Made by a program: the position numbers and the translations under genes | Notes under the pieces: model-generated | Seen by the model: only the letters and a program-made list of their open reading frames with translations | The model's database searches: none | What the model was told of the DNA's origin: nothing | Shown here: in pieces, positions 1 through 11,160 of the stretch | How positions within the stretch are numbered: the first letter of the stretch is position 1 | Layout: every line of letters begins with the position of its first letter | Assembly: GCA_014529385.2 (NCBI GenBank) | Contig: CM043949.1 | Span: 107,084,054 to 107,146,053 of the forward strand | Origin: Adiantum capillus-veneris | Lineage: Eukaryota > Streptophyta > Polypodiopsida > Polypodiales > Pteridaceae | Direction of reading: 5' to 3' | DNA length: 62,000 bases

Positions 1-1283
1 AGGATAATTTTTGAACTCAATAAGATACCGTCAGATAATCTTACCATGTCGTAGTACCTTGCCTTCATGCCAAAGGATAGCTTTGGGTTGTAGCACCTCT
101 TCTTGGTCTTTGATTTCGGGAGGGTCTTCAATAATTGATTCATTTGGAGGCTCTCCTTTGTAGGGCTTAAGTAGGCTCACATAAAAGCATTGTGTATGAG
201 CCAATGGTTAGGAAACTTGAGTTGATAAGCCACCTTATTGATTGGCTTCAAAATTTGAAAAGGACCATAGTATCTTTTTGCTAGTTTAGCATAATACTTT
301 TGATGGCCTGTAGGATTTTTGCCCGTCGTTTGCCTTAGGAAACTTAAGTAAGACCCAATCATTTTCTTTGAATGTTAAGCCCCTTCTATGCTTGTCAGCA
401 ATAGCTTTTTTCCTTAGTTGAGAGATGGATATAGCCTCCTTAATCTTTTGAAAAGATGCTTGCAGGTCACGGCTATACTCATTGGCCACGAAGATCTTCC
501 TATGTACTTTAAGTAGCAAAGAACTTTTATGCCTTTCCTCTATGATTCCAAAAGGTGATTTTCCCATAGAAGTATGGATAGTATTATTATACACATACTC
601 TAGAAGAGGTAAGTACTTTCCCCATTGTGAGCGTTGATCTACTTCTGTAACATAGGTCTTTACTTGATCAAAAATCGTAAGATTGGCTATCTCACTTTGG
701 CCATCTGTTTGTGGGTGATAGACCGAAGAGAAATTCAATCTTGTATCTAGATTTTTGAAGATACCTTTCCAGAAATTACTAGTCATTCTAGGATCTCTAT
801 CTAACATAATGGATGTTGGCAATCCATGGTGTTTGAAAATCTGGGATATGAAGAGAATTACCATTTGGTGTGCCTTAATAGTCTTCTTGACAGGGATAAA
901 GTGTGCTTGCTTGCTAAACCTGTCGATTATTGCCCATATTCCTGTATTCCCATGGATAGACTTGGGTAATCCAAAGATAAAATCCATGGATATACTCTCT
1001 CATGGTGAATTAGGGATTGTCAATGGCTGGAGTAATCTAGGTTGCTTCCCTCTATCATACTTGGTCTTTTGGCATACCACACATTTTGAAACATACTTTT
1101 GTATGTCCACTTTCATGGTAGGCCAATAAAAGTACGTCTCTACTCCTCGAAGAGTAGGTTGAATGACTCTATGCCCCGCATAGGGAGGAGCATGGGATTC
1201 ATACATGAATTTCTCATGAAGGGAGTGGGTAGCGCATAGCCTATTGCCATGGAGAAGATAACCATCCTGCAAGGTGAATGGTT
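1..1283 (-). pseudogene. G1 integrase and chromodomain start (partial)
   Basis: Integrase inserts the cDNA copy into the host genome. The zinc-binding part (about 1250-1010) has spaced His residues followed by CVVCQKTK. The catalytic core (about 987-500) shows the three acidic sites as WAIIDRFS, MLDRDPRM and DGQSEIAN. A C-terminal block KYYAKLAKRYYGPFQILKPI lies near 300-250. At about 110-1 the motif ILWHEGKVLRHGKII begins a chromodomain, the chromatin-targeting tail of chromoviruses. In-frame stops occur between the zinc domain and the core and inside the chromodomain. The frame is cut at 1283 by the copia insertion and leaves the window at 1. Confidence 0.85.
1279..1283. repeat. Target-site duplication TGGTT (left) of copia C1
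   Basis: The five bases TGGTT at 1279-1283 recur at 6446-6450, immediately outside the other LTR. A five-base duplication is the normal Ty1/copia integration footprint, so it fixes both element ends exactly. Removing the element and one copy restores a continuous integrase reading of G1. Confidence 0.93.
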
Positions 1284-1511
1284 TGTTACCATATACATGT
1301 GGTAGTGATGTGTGTGAACACACTAGGACCGGCGATGCATTTTTTCCCTCTTTAGGAGGTTTTTCCCCCCCGAGCATTGTATATACGCCCATCACTCTAG
1401 GGCTATCTATTTTTCCATTGCACAATAAGTAACACACTCTCTATTGTGTGCCTTGAGCTTCCTTCGTCTTCTCCAAGCTGTGTACGTTTCTCTGCAACCC
1501 TCATTCCAACA
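1284..1511 (+). repeat. 5' LTR of copia C1
   Basis: The LTR is 228 bp, begins TGTTACC and ends CCAACA. It contains a TATA-like GTATATAC near 1380, and near its start a short palindrome (GTGTGT GA ACACAC) at about 1310-1323. It pairs with 6218-6445. The family LTR also occurs at 31756-31965, 47622-47831 and 52362-52589. Confidence 0.95.
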
Positions 1512-1513
1512 AT

Positions 1514-1528
1514 TGGTATCAGAGCAGG
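1514..1528 (+). other. Primer binding site of C1 (tRNA-iMet)
   Basis: TGGTATCAGAGCAGG begins two bases after the LTR. It is complementary to the 3' end of plant initiator tRNA-Met, the usual copia primer for minus-strand DNA synthesis. Confidence 0.93.
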
Positions 1529-1863
1529 TTACGGCTTAGTCACCAGCTGCTCCAACACATGCCTGCTCACTTTCTTCGATTTCTGTGAGGTTTGGCGAGC
1601 GTTCGCTGGTCGACAAAATTTTGGGTGAGCTCGTAGAGTTCAGTCTGCTCAGATTTCTTATTTGGGCTCATTTCGTCCTCTGTTTCCACTACAGACAGGT
1701 CTGCACATGCAATTTTGTCATTTTGTGCAGAATTTATTTCAGTGCCGATTTCTGCATAACAGGTGCCTTACAGTCTTCTACGGTTTGTGCTATATAGTAC
1801 GTGTTGTTCCCAGTCCGTTTCTCCTATTTTTGGGCAGTTTTCACATCAGGTGCAACATTTATC

Positions 1864-2940
1864 ATGGCTGACAACAACACAGATGTCTTCAAGATGTTTG
1901 CTGCTGAGGACAGGTTGGATGGAGACAATTACCCCATGTGGGCTTATATGATGCAACACGTTCTTGTGTCAAAGGGCGTCTAGAATATTGTGCAGGGCAT
2001 TGATGTACGTCCTGGTTATGAGGATGTAGGGGATTTTGAGGATGTTGCAGGTCTTGCTGCAAGGATTGCTGCTATTAGAGTTGTTTTGCCTATGGTAGTA
2101 CAAGCTCGTCCGGATGTAAAGGATGCGCAAGCTCATGCATTGGTTGCGTTGTCTGTGAAGCGCACCGTTGTTCCTCACATCCGTTCAGCAAAATCTGCAA
2201 AATAGGCTTGGGATATTTTGGCTGGTCTTTATGCAAGTCGCAATGAGGCTAAAATTGCTTTGCTGCGTAAAGAGCCGGAGTCGAAGATTATGCATGAGGA
2301 AGATGACATGGACACTTTCCTTGCTAGTGTCAAGGATATCAATGAGCAACTTATTTCTGTAGGTGAAGTCATTTCAGACAGTTCCCTTGTGCAGACTATT
2401 CTTGATGCCTTACTAGATTCTTACCATACTTTTGCTAGTACTTGGAGACTTATGACCCAAGGAAATCCAAAAGGTGTCATGTTTGATGCATTATGCACAT
2501 TGCTGTTGCAAGAATCACTTTCTAGAAAAAACAGGACTGGACAGTGTGCAGTTGAGCAGGCTTTTATTGCTTCTCAAAGAAAGGGTGGTAACAACACTGC
2601 AGCCACTTCTTATGGTTCTGCTGCGAGTGGCAAAACTTCTGTTCCTAATGCTTCTGTTGGCAGCACTTCGTCTAGAAATTCTGGTGATAAGGGCAAAAAG
2701 AAGATGCGTTGCCATTATTGTGAAGCTAATGATCACTTGATCAAGCAGTGTCCTGAGTTGAAGGCCAAAGAGGCTAACAAGAAAGAGGGTGGTTCCATTG
2801 TAAATGCTGGTTCCACTACAAATGCAGCCATTGTTGAGTCTTCTGTGAAAGGAGAGTGTGATGTTGATGTCATTGCAGAATGGGCTTTTAGCGCAGAGTG
2901 CACTTACAATCCTGTTGTCCATGATTCATGCTTGTCAGTT
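1864..2940 (+). pseudogene. C1 gag (copia gag-polypeptide, zinc knuckle)
   Basis: Gag forms the particle that packages the element RNA. The reading starts at the ATG at 1864 (MADNNTDVFKMFAAEDRLDG), a start shared with C3 at 52012. The body resembles the copia gag-polypeptide family, with WAYMMQHVL early and the helical stretch ALLDSYHTFASTWRLM. The zinc knuckle CHYCEANDHLIKQC (C-x2-C-x4-H-x4-C) is intact near 2705-2750. Two in-frame TAG stops interrupt it, at 1981 and 2203. C3 has CAG (Gln) where C1 has TAG at 2203. The frame continues into protease without a separate stop. Confidence 0.88.
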
Positions 2941-5900
2941 GTTGCAGATTCACATGTGTGGTATTTCGATTGTGGTGCTACAAAGCACATTACCTCACAT
3001 TGTGAATTGTTCACCTCTCTCGAGTTTGTCCCTCATGGGAATTCAGTCACTTGTGCCAACAATGCCTCTTATCCGATTCAGGGAGTTGGGAAAAATTGTG
3101 CTTACTGCTGCAAATGGCAGTTCTTTCACACTTGTTGATGCACTTTATGTACCTGGGATCAAGAAGAATCTCTTGTCTGTATCCGCACTTGCTAGAATTG
3201 GACTTGTAGTCAAATTTGTGGATGAAAGATGTACAGTTTATGATCTCAGTTTTGGTGATGAAATTGTTGCATCTGGCCTTTTGTCCCGTGAGCTGTATAA
3301 GCTCACTTTGTATGACAAGTGTGGATAAAATTTTGCAAATGCTGTTGCAGATTCAAGGGCTATTTCAGATGCAAAACTTTGGCATGCACGTTTTGGTCAT
3401 CTGAATTTTGCCAGTTTGCTGCATTTGCAAAAATCTGATATGGTTGCTTCTTTGCTGCCTCTTGAAGCACCTGTCAAACATGTTTGTGAAGGCTGTATTT
3501 TGGGTAAGATGCAGCGTTCTAAGTTTCCAACGGATGGTTCAGTTCGGGCCACATGCAGGTTGCAGCTTGTTTCATAGTGATGTTTGTGGGCCCATGCAAA
3601 CTCCGTCCTTGGGCAATTACCCTTACTTCGTGACTTTCATTGATGATTGATCCAGGCATGCATGGGTATTTTCACTTAAAGCGAAGTCCGAAGTTTTTAT
3701 GTGCTTCAAACAATTTTTGGCAATGGCTGAAAATTTCTTGAAATGTACTATGGGCACCCTCCGTTCCGATCGAGGGGGGAGTATATGTCTCATGAATTCA
3801 ATGCATTTTTGGCTAGTCGTGGGATAAAACACCAATGTACAGTGCCTTATACACCTCAGCAAAATAGTATTGCTGAGAGGAAAAACAGGTCACTTACGGA
3901 AATGGCACGATGTATGGTCAAAAGTCAAGCTTTGCCGCATTCTTTTTGGCTTGAGGCCATCATGTGTGCCACTTATGTACTAAACAGGTGTCCTACAAAA
4001 GCTTAGCAATCTATTACTCCATATGAAGCATGGCATGATAGAAAGCCTTCTATTGAGCACATGCGTGTTCTTGATTCTTTGGCATATGCTTTGGTGCCAC
4101 AAACACAACGCAAAAAATTGGACGATAAGGCTGTCAAATGTATTTTTATTGGTTATAGTGTTGAAAGCAAAGGTTACAACTTGTATTATCCGCAAACAAA
4201 ACGTATTCTGGTTTCACGGGATGTAGTGTTTGTGGAAGATTCTGTTCAGTCCTTGTTGTCATGTACTGAAGACAGTATGTACGCTCACAAGACATTTATG
4301 ACACTTTGTTGCCTCTTTTCAATGGTGGAAATACGTATGTAAGTTCCAATAAGGGAAATGTACAGCCTATGGGGGTTTCTGAAAATGTTATAGATCAGCC
4401 TATTACTGATGCAGATGTACATGATGTACTTGATGAGAAAAGGGCTAAAAATGAGTAGGCTAGAGGTATGCCAAAATGGTTGGTGCACACTTTGCATGAC
4501 AGTAAATTGGATGCACCTTTGTCTAGTCGTACTCGTTCAGGCTCTCACCATGCGTCTTATGCATCAGATTCTTACGCTTTGGCTGTGTCTAGCTTACATG
4601 ATGTTGAGGAGCCTCTGTCTTTTGATGAAGCACAGAATTTAGAAAATTGGATGGCTACCATGCAATCAGAATATGATGCACTTATAGAAAATGACAAATG
4701 GACTTTATGTGATTTGCCTCCTGGCAAAAAGGCCATTTGGTACGAAGTGGGTTTACAAGTTGAAATGAAAGCCGGATGGTGAGATCGATCGCCATTAGGC
4801 TTGATTTGTTGCAAAGGGTTATGCACAACAAAAACGCATAGATTATGAAGAGACTTTTGATCCCATTGCATATGACTACTGTGCTCTTTCTATGTGCATT
4901 GGTAGCTCATTTTGGTTGGGATGTACATCAATCAGACATTGTTATTGCTTTCTTCAATGGTGACATATTTGAGGAAGTTTATGTAAGGCAGCCTCGTGGT
5001 TTTGTCATAAAATGACAAGAGGACAAAGTGTACAGATGTAAGAAGGCTTTGTATGGGTTGAAGCAATCTCCTCGTGCTAGGTATGAGAAAGCTAACACTC
5101 ATTTGGTCAAACGAGGCTTTCGTAACAGTCCAACAGAATGCACATTGTATGTAAAGCGTGAGGGTGATGTACTTCTCATTGTGGTTCTTTATGTCGATGA
5201 TTTGCTGATCACTGGACCAAATGAGAGACATATTGCTGAATTTAAGGCTGATTTGAATGCTACTTTCAAGATGAAAGATTTGGGGATGTTGCATCATTAC
5301 TTGGGTATACAGTTTAAGCAGTGTGATGGTGGTATTGCCTTGTTTCAGAAAAGTTACATAGAGACATTGGTATGTGAGTTTGAACTTGAGGACTGCAAAA
5401 CTATTGCCACTCCCATGGAAACGGGTTTGAAGTTGAGTCTACATGATGCTGGCGATCCTGCTGATGTCACTCTTTATCAAACTGTTGTTGGCTACCTCAT
5501 TTATGTATGCAACACGAGGCCGGATATTCAGTTTGCAGTCTCACAGGTCAGCAGATTTATGCATAGCCCAGGGTCTAAGCATTGGCAGGCTGTCAAGAGT
5601 TTTTTTCGCTACCTTAGTGACACTTTACATCTTGGTTTGTTTTATCCCAAGGGGGGACCATTGCCGCTAGACTTACATGCTTTTTCAGACTCGGATTGGG
5701 CTGGTTGTTTTGACATGCGAGTGTCCACAAGTGGGTTTTGTTTCATGCTTGGCACTTCATGTATATCATGGTTGAGCAAGAAGCAACCTACTATGGCCAC
5801 TTCAAGTTGTGAGGCTGAGTACAGGGCAATCTTCACATCTATGGTTGAGTGTGTATGGCTCAGACGCCTTATGGCTGATTTGAGTGTTGGACAGGACACT

Positions 5901-6146
5901 ACCAACACTATCTACACTGATAGTTAGAGCGCATTGGCAATTGCGAGGAACCCAGTTTTTCATGCTCGCACAAAGCACATTGAGGTGCATTACCACTATG
6001 TCAGGGAGAGGCTCTCAGCAAGAGAGATCAGCTTGGCTTATGTGCCAACACGGTACAACCTTGAAGATCTTTTCACAAAGGCATTGTCTTGTGAGAAGCT
6101 TGAAACTTTCTGCAAAGCTTTGGGCTTACTTCCCTTTGTGGAATGA
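2941..6146 (+). pseudogene. C1 pol: protease, integrase, reverse transcriptase, RNase H
   Basis: Pol matures the particle, copies RNA to DNA and inserts it. The protease motif is WYFDCGATKHITS near 2960, with Cys in place of the usual Ser of DSGA, followed by LYVPGIKKNLLSVSALA after a frameshift near 3090. Integrase shows LWHARFGHL and CEGCILGK (zinc part), then HSDVCGPM and a later IAERKNRS. RT shows ALYGLKQSPRARYEK and VVLYVDDLLITG (catalytic YVDD, near 5190). RNase H shows SDSDWAGC and ATSSCEAEYRAI. Stops include TAG at 4456 and 5925, both CAG in C3, and there are several frameshifts. The last codon is at 6143 (LLPFVE, stop TGA). Confidence 0.9.
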
Positions 6147-6208
6147 TCATGTCAGGGCATGGCACTTACCTTTACTCATGTGCTAGCTCTCGTTCACGGC
6201 ATCACTCC

Positions 6209-6215
6209 AGGGGGA
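6209..6215 (+). other. Polypurine tract of C1
   Basis: AGGGGGA lies two bases before the 3' LTR and is the expected RNase-H-resistant primer for plus-strand synthesis. C2 has the fuller AAGGGGGG at the same place; C3 has lost it (ATGGAAGA). Confidence 0.8.
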
Positions 6216-6217
6216 TT

Positions 6218-6445
6218 TGTTATCATATACATGTGGTAGTGATGTGTGTGAACACACTAGGACCATTGGGGCATTTTTTCCCCTCTTTAGGAGGTCTTTT
6301 CCCCCGAGCATTGTATATACGCCCATCACTCTAGGGCTATATATTTTTCCATTGCACACTAAGTAACACACTCTCTATTGTGTGCCTTGAGATTCCTTCG
6401 TCTTCTCCAAGCTATGTGCGTTTCTCTGCAACCCTAATTCCAACA
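6218..6445 (+). repeat. 3' LTR of copia C1
   Basis: The LTR is 228 bp, begins TGTTATC and ends CCAACA, and is followed directly by the TGGTT duplication at 6446-6450. The differences from the 5' LTR cluster in the stretch after the ACACAC palindrome. Confidence 0.95.
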
Positions 6446-6450
6446 TGGTT

Positions 6451-7560
6451 CCTCTTTCTTCCCCAAAGCAAGGATGGCATTATGTCTTTAAAGTCAGGGT
6501 CAATAGCACACTCATCTATCATAGAAGATAGATCATTGTGAGTTTCTACAGACACAACATTAACTTTTGGTCATCGTGAAAGTGCATTAGCCACTTAACT
6601 GTGCTTACCAGCAATGTGAGCAATGTGGAAATTAAATTGCAAAAGAAAGTTTTCCCACCTCATTTGTTTGTTGGAGAGCTTGGTTTGCGTGGTTTGCATC
6701 ATGAATTTGTTGTGGCTTTGTGATCCATTCGTAGGATGAATGGAGCCCCCAAGAGACAATGCTTCCATGTATCTAGGACATATAGAACAACTAAAATCTT
6801 TTTTTTGCATATGCCCAAGACCCATTCATTGGCATTGAGCCTTCAGATCTCATATGCTATGGCATGCCCTTCTTGAAGCAAAACTGCTCCAAGGCAATCA
6901 CCACAAGCATCACATTGGACTTCAAATGGCTTTGAAAGATCCAAAAGCATAAGGATTGGTTGAGAGGTAAGCTTCTCTTTGAGCTTGTCAAAAGCATTTT
7001 TCTCCTTAGCAGTCCATGAATACTTATCGTTCTTCTTTGTTAAGTCATGTAACGGTTCTGCTATTTGAGAAAATTTTGCTATGAAGCATCTATAGTATGC
7101 ACACATACCAATAAAGATTCTTAGCTCATGTAGATTCCTTGGATAGGCCATGCTTTTATTACCTCTAACTTTGATGGATCCATATGGATACCATCTTAAG
7201 AGATAATATGACCTAAGTATTGAATCTCTTTTAGAAAAAAAACCACTATACTTCTGATTAATGAAAAGCTTATTCTCTCTCAGAACTTGAAAGATTACCT
7301 GGAGGTGTCACTTGTACTCCTCAAGAGAATTTGAGTGGCCTGAAGATTTTTGTTCGTCGTGAGTTTGAATGCAGCTGGAGCATTTGTCAGTGATCGTATT
7401 TAGTGCTCTAAAGTCAACACACATAATAGGTGAATAGAATAGAGAGGAGCTAGGCCTCACCATTCCTTTTCCACCAATTCATGCAATTGCCTCATGTTGA
7501 GCTTGTGAAACTCAACAAGGAGGTTTATTAGGAGGTGAGCTTCCTAGTAGAAGCTCTATT
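6451..7560 (-). pseudogene. G1 reverse transcriptase remnant and RNase H
   Basis: At 7151-6843 the minus strand reads the RT-to-RNase H connection: LHELRIFIGMCAYYRCFIAK, then PFEVQCDACGDCLGAVLLQE, the start of RNase H with its first catalytic Asp. At about 6830-6600 a degenerate rest of RNase H follows. Upstream, at about 7420-7280, an early RT motif (NTITDKCS) runs directly into the thumb-side motif (HLQVIFQVLRENKLFIN). About 100 residues holding the YxDD catalytic centre are therefore missing. Many stops and shifts are present. Confidence 0.75.
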
Positions 7561-8165
7561 GCATGGTCTCATCATCCCCTCGTTTTGGAGGTAGCTCACT
7601 AGGGATGTCATCATTGAAAACATCTTGGAATCCATTTAGGAAACTTGACAATTCTAATTCCTCTTGATTCCCTTTTTTGCTACTTGTGAAAACATTAGAA
7701 TCATTTACAAATTCTCTAACAAAAGTCATATATTTAAAAATAGAGCTATTCATTAACTTATCAAAAGCAAGCGTATTTACCAAGGATATGGTGTTCCCTG
7801 ACTCGTTAGCATCTATGTACATGCTCTTTTTCTTGTAGTGAAGTAGATTCTCCTTTCAGGGAGCTTCATATTGGTAGCCATGTGAACCATGGTGCCCCTA
7901 GGATAACATCCTCATGTTGGAGAGGAGAGATTAAAAAAAAATCTTCTTTGTCGATGTAGCTTTGGACATGAAGCCTCAACTTCCCAATCAAGGGAGTAAC
8001 GGAGGCTTGCTATCCCTTGAAAGCTGTGTCAGCAATTACAGTATCTCCCATCTCAAAAGCTTGAATGCCCAACTTGGTGGCCAAGTCCATTGATATGAAG
8101 TTATGAGTAGAGCCAGGGTCAAACAAGATGAAGGCATCATGCTCCCTTACTTTTCCCCAAGCATA
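7561..8165 (-). pseudogene. G1 retropepsin-type protease
   Basis: The motif HDAFILFDPGSTHNFIS at about 8150-8100 is the gypsy aspartic protease active site in its DPG form, which is common in plant chromoviruses; STHNFIS follows the catalytic Asp. Further on, ISPLQHEDVILGAPW near 7940-7880 corresponds to the second conserved ILGxxW block. The last part, down to 7561, leads to the start of RT. A TAG stop and frame changes lie between the blocks. Confidence 0.75.
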
Positions 8166-9577
8166 GGAGAGAGATGATCCTTTGCAATGAGCATCCTCTT
8201 TTGGAGCTTCAATGGTGGAAGCCCTAGGAGTCTCATTGCGAGTATTTTTCTTGGGGCAAGAACGATAGCCATGTCCTTGCTCCCCACACTTAAAACACTT
8301 ATGGTCCTTGCGAAAAGCTTCAAGCTTTTCATGAGAGAGTTTGTCTTTACCTTTGTTAACTCTCTTCTCCTTGGACCTATTGTTGTTGTTCTAGGAAGTG
8401 CCTTGGGAAGAATTTTGGGCATTGGTTTTCCCCTTTGCATCATTTTTGTCTTTGTTTTCCATGGGTTTGACACTTCGTCTAGCCCCTTGTTGGAAATTGA
8501 TGCGGGAAGCAACCATGGTGGTGGATTACTTCGGCGATAGAACCAGGCCGTTGGGAGTTGACATACTCGGCCATTTCTTCAAGTAATCCCGCACAAAATT
8601 GTTGCTTTTGCTTGGTGAAGTCTATCTTTTGGAAGACAGTAGCCTTGAGATGTAAATCCCAAAACTTGTCCATATATTTGTGGATAGACTCATGAGAGAG
8701 AATCTTCAAACTGCACCATTCGGTAAGTACTTTGTTCTTTGCATCGCTTGCAAGGAATTGCTTCATGATGGAAACTCATAGAGTTTTCTATGTCTTTGGG
8801 TCTTCACTGTTGCCACGAAGGCTAGCCCACCATTGACGAGCCAATTTCTGGAAGTGCATAGCTACATGGCATAGCTTGGAGGACTCTGTGAAGCCCTCGT
8901 CTCCAAAGACCGCATCAAATTGTTGGATGAAGGCCGATACTTTGTCTTTGGCACCAAAGGTGCCATCATAGGTGAGAAAAGAGATACTATTTCCTCCCTC
9001 TTTGAACTTCTTGAGCTTTTGTGATCTTCGCCATGCAGGGTATGATTTGTGATGTCCTCCCTCCCTGTATTCTCTAGGAGAATAGCCATAGCTTTTGTCG
9101 AGAGAGGAGGAAGGTGAAGAAGAAGGAGAAGAGGGTGACCTCTTTCTTGACCTTTTCTTCCTTTGTTTCCTCTCTTCCCTTTTGAAATGACGAGAAGAAG
9201 GACTGTGTGTTGACCGTTTCCTCATGGGAGGAGTTGACGATCGTCTATACCGCCATCTTCGTGGAGCCACATCTTCAGAGGAACTTAGGGATTCATTACT
9301 TTCTTGTTCTTTGGATTCCTCCTCTCGTATGGGAGAGAGTCTTCTTTTGGGGTCTCATCAAGAGGCCTCCTAAGCTCTTTCTCCTCTTGGAGAGGAAGGA
9401 AAATCCCATAGCACGAAGTTATTGGGTAACTTCGGCTTGCAAAGTAGGGTTTCCCATAGCTTGATGCAACCTAGTAACAAGATAATTGATAAACATGGGG
9501 GCATCATCATTAGCACCTTCATGTGCAAAATCAAAGTTATCAATGTTCATTCTACTCTCTTGGTTATTGTCTGTCAT
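8166..9577 (-). pseudogene. G1 gag with Arg/Ser-rich N-terminal region and zinc knuckle
   Basis: The reading starts at the ATG at 9577 (MTDNNQESRMNIDNFDF). After a frame change at about 9420-9270 comes a strongly Arg/Ser-rich stretch (RKKRSRKRSPSSPSSS near 9130), then the gypsy gag core at about 8990-8800 (VSAFIQQFDAVFGDEGF, WWASLRGN) and 8766-8520 (LKILSHESIHKYMDKFWDLH). A canonical zinc knuckle CFKCGEQGHGYRSC lies at about 8300-8255. Frame changes separate the blocks. Confidence 0.82.
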
Positions 9578-9970
9578 GCTAATTATACTTATGTGTTTAC
9601 TTAGTGTATTCTTTGGCAACTCAAAACCTTAGTTGCTATTTCTCTTAGCCTTTGAAAATCAGCACTTAAGTATCTACACCCACGGCTCGAATTGGTTAAT
9701 TATAGAGAGTAGTGGGGTGGGTCTAACATAGGAGAATTGCCAAGGGAAGGCTCCTTTTAGACTTCTTGGCTCAATAATGGTAAAGCCGTAGGCAAGTCTA
9801 AAAAGACCCCATTATTAAGACCAAGCTCCCAAGGTGTGCACCATACCCCACATAGTGGGCTCAACAAAACCGATAATAAATCCCAATCCCACATACCCTA
9901 ATATAATTAACAAAATTAAACACTAATAGGCTACTTAAGGACCTCTCTTCTTAAGCAAGAAAAGAGAAAC
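9578..9970 (-). other. G1 leader between primer site and gag
   Basis: About 390 bases of non-coding leader of G1. I see no ORF, repeat or structured element that I can name in it. Confidence 0.6.
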
Positions 9971-9988
9971 CAAATGCTCTGATACCAA
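9971..9988 (-). other. Primer binding site of G1 (tRNA-iMet)
   Basis: On the minus strand TGGTATCAGAGCATTTGG starts at 9988, one base inside the LTR end (TACA at 9993-9990). The first 12 bases match the plant initiator tRNA-Met primer site. Confidence 0.88.
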
Positions 9989-9989
9989 T

Positions 9990-11160
9990 GTAATGGGAAA
10001 TGGCCTATGAACTTTGAGGATAGGGGATTTAAGAAAATTAGAGTGAGAATTTTTGTGAGATTACTTTGAGAACTTGGAGGGTGAACTTAATTGATGGTAG
10101 AAACATAAACATAGTACTTAATTAACTTGGCATTAACAATACTTTTGCAAGAGAGAGAGTATTAGAGAACATGCCAATAGATGAGGACCGGATTTACTTG
10201 GAGCCGGTCCCTCCTCCAGAAGATGTTTGTATTATAGATTCTCCCATCAAGAGAGACTTTGTTACAATATACAATCTTTGTGCTCCTTGTGACCTTGGTG
10301 ATGCTATGAAGATGGAAAGCTTCATGTATCACGAGCTTAACATAAACTTTGCAAAAGGCATTAACTATCCCAAGCCTCAGTCCCAAGGCCGCAAACACCT
10401 TCGAAGGTGGAGAGAGCTAGCGGGGAATGAGGGTAGGAAGAGGAAGAAGAAACATTCCATACAAGAAAGAAATAGTTTCTCACTTATCATCACTCTTCTT
10501 ACTTAGCATAGCATAATAACATAGTAATGAAGATGAAGAAGATGGAAAGCTTGAGCATTGAAGCATGGCTCTTGGTTGGATTTGCATTCTATAACCAAGA
10601 GTGTTGGTGTAGGCTCTCCACTTCTCAAAAAGCTTGGAGAAGGAGATGGAGCTCTTGCACTTTGCACTCCACAAAAATAAGAGAACGTGTGTGTGCGTGG
10701 GGGAGAGTATATCCCCCCTTTCATGCTTGGTCCACACCTCTCTCTCTCTCTCGTATTATTTTGTTAATTCATTTGGACATGTTTCCTCTTTTTTCTTTTT
10801 GAGAGAATGAACTTAATTATTTATTTTTATGTATCTAAATTCTCATTGGACCCCTTTAAAACCTTACCAATAGCATTCAAGCACATCATGAGGGCCACAT
10901 GTGGACGATCTTTTGAACATGTGTCTTTTATGCTTATTAAGTCATTTGGTTGAATGGAATACTTCAAGGACTTAATCAATCAAGGAAGCATGTGTCTTTT
11001 ATGCTTCTTAAGTCATTTGTTTTGAATTGAATACTTCAAGCCTTAGTCAATCAAGCATGGAGGTTCATGTCTTTGAGAATTTATCTTTGAATTTAACATT
11101 TCAAAAACCTTAGTCATTTAAGCATAAAAATCACCTCAAGCTTTGGGCCAGGTTCCCACA
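9990..11160 (-). repeat. 5' LTR of G1 (outer end uncertain)
   Basis: The inner boundary is set by the primer site and the TGTA/TACA end. The sequence outward is non-coding and CT/GA-rich in places (10739-10752), as expected for a chromovirus LTR. The outer end at 11160 is chosen only because TTCCCACA there mirrors the TGT...GGGAA start. The partner LTR is outside the window, so no alignment or target duplication can confirm it. Confidence 0.5.
10918..11059. repeat. Two-copy 71-bp tandem repeat
   Basis: CATGTGTCTTTTATGCTT begins at 10918 and again at 10989. Each copy continues through a TTAAGTCATTTG and an AATACTTCAAG segment. The two copies differ at about ten positions. The repeat lies in the putative G1 LTR. 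Confidence 0.8.

Larger units (their letters stand above)
1284..6445 (+). mobile_element. Ty1/copia element C1, full length but coding-dead
   Basis: The element is bounded by two 228-bp LTRs (TGTT...CAACA) and a perfect TGGTT target duplication. It carries an initiator-tRNA-Met primer site, gag with a zinc knuckle, then protease, integrase, RT and RNase H in the copia order, and a purine tract before the 3' LTR. It is a member of the same family as C2 and C3. Its LTRs differ at roughly 12-16 positions by eye, and gag-pol contains several in-frame stops and frameshifts, so it is non-autonomous and old. It sits inside the integrase of G1 in the opposite orientation. Confidence 0.95.
1..11160 (-). 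mobile_element. Ty3/gypsy chromovirus-type element G1, interrupted by copia C1
   Basis: Reading the minus strand from right to left, the order is LTR (9990 outward), primer site, gag, protease, reverse transcriptase remnant, RNase H, integrase and start of a chromodomain, which is the Ty3/gypsy order. Everything from 1284 to 6445 is a later copia insertion, and on either side the integrase reading resumes. The 3' LTR lies beyond position 1. All reading frames carry stops or shifts, so it is a dead copy. The class is secure. The outer end at 11160 is a guess, based on a TGT..GGGAA / TTCCCACA terminal match. Confidence 0.85.

Noticed and set aside
10162-10802. ORFs in both directions between G1 and G2
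   Set aside because: They lie in the putative G1 LTR, are open in several frames and show no family motif.
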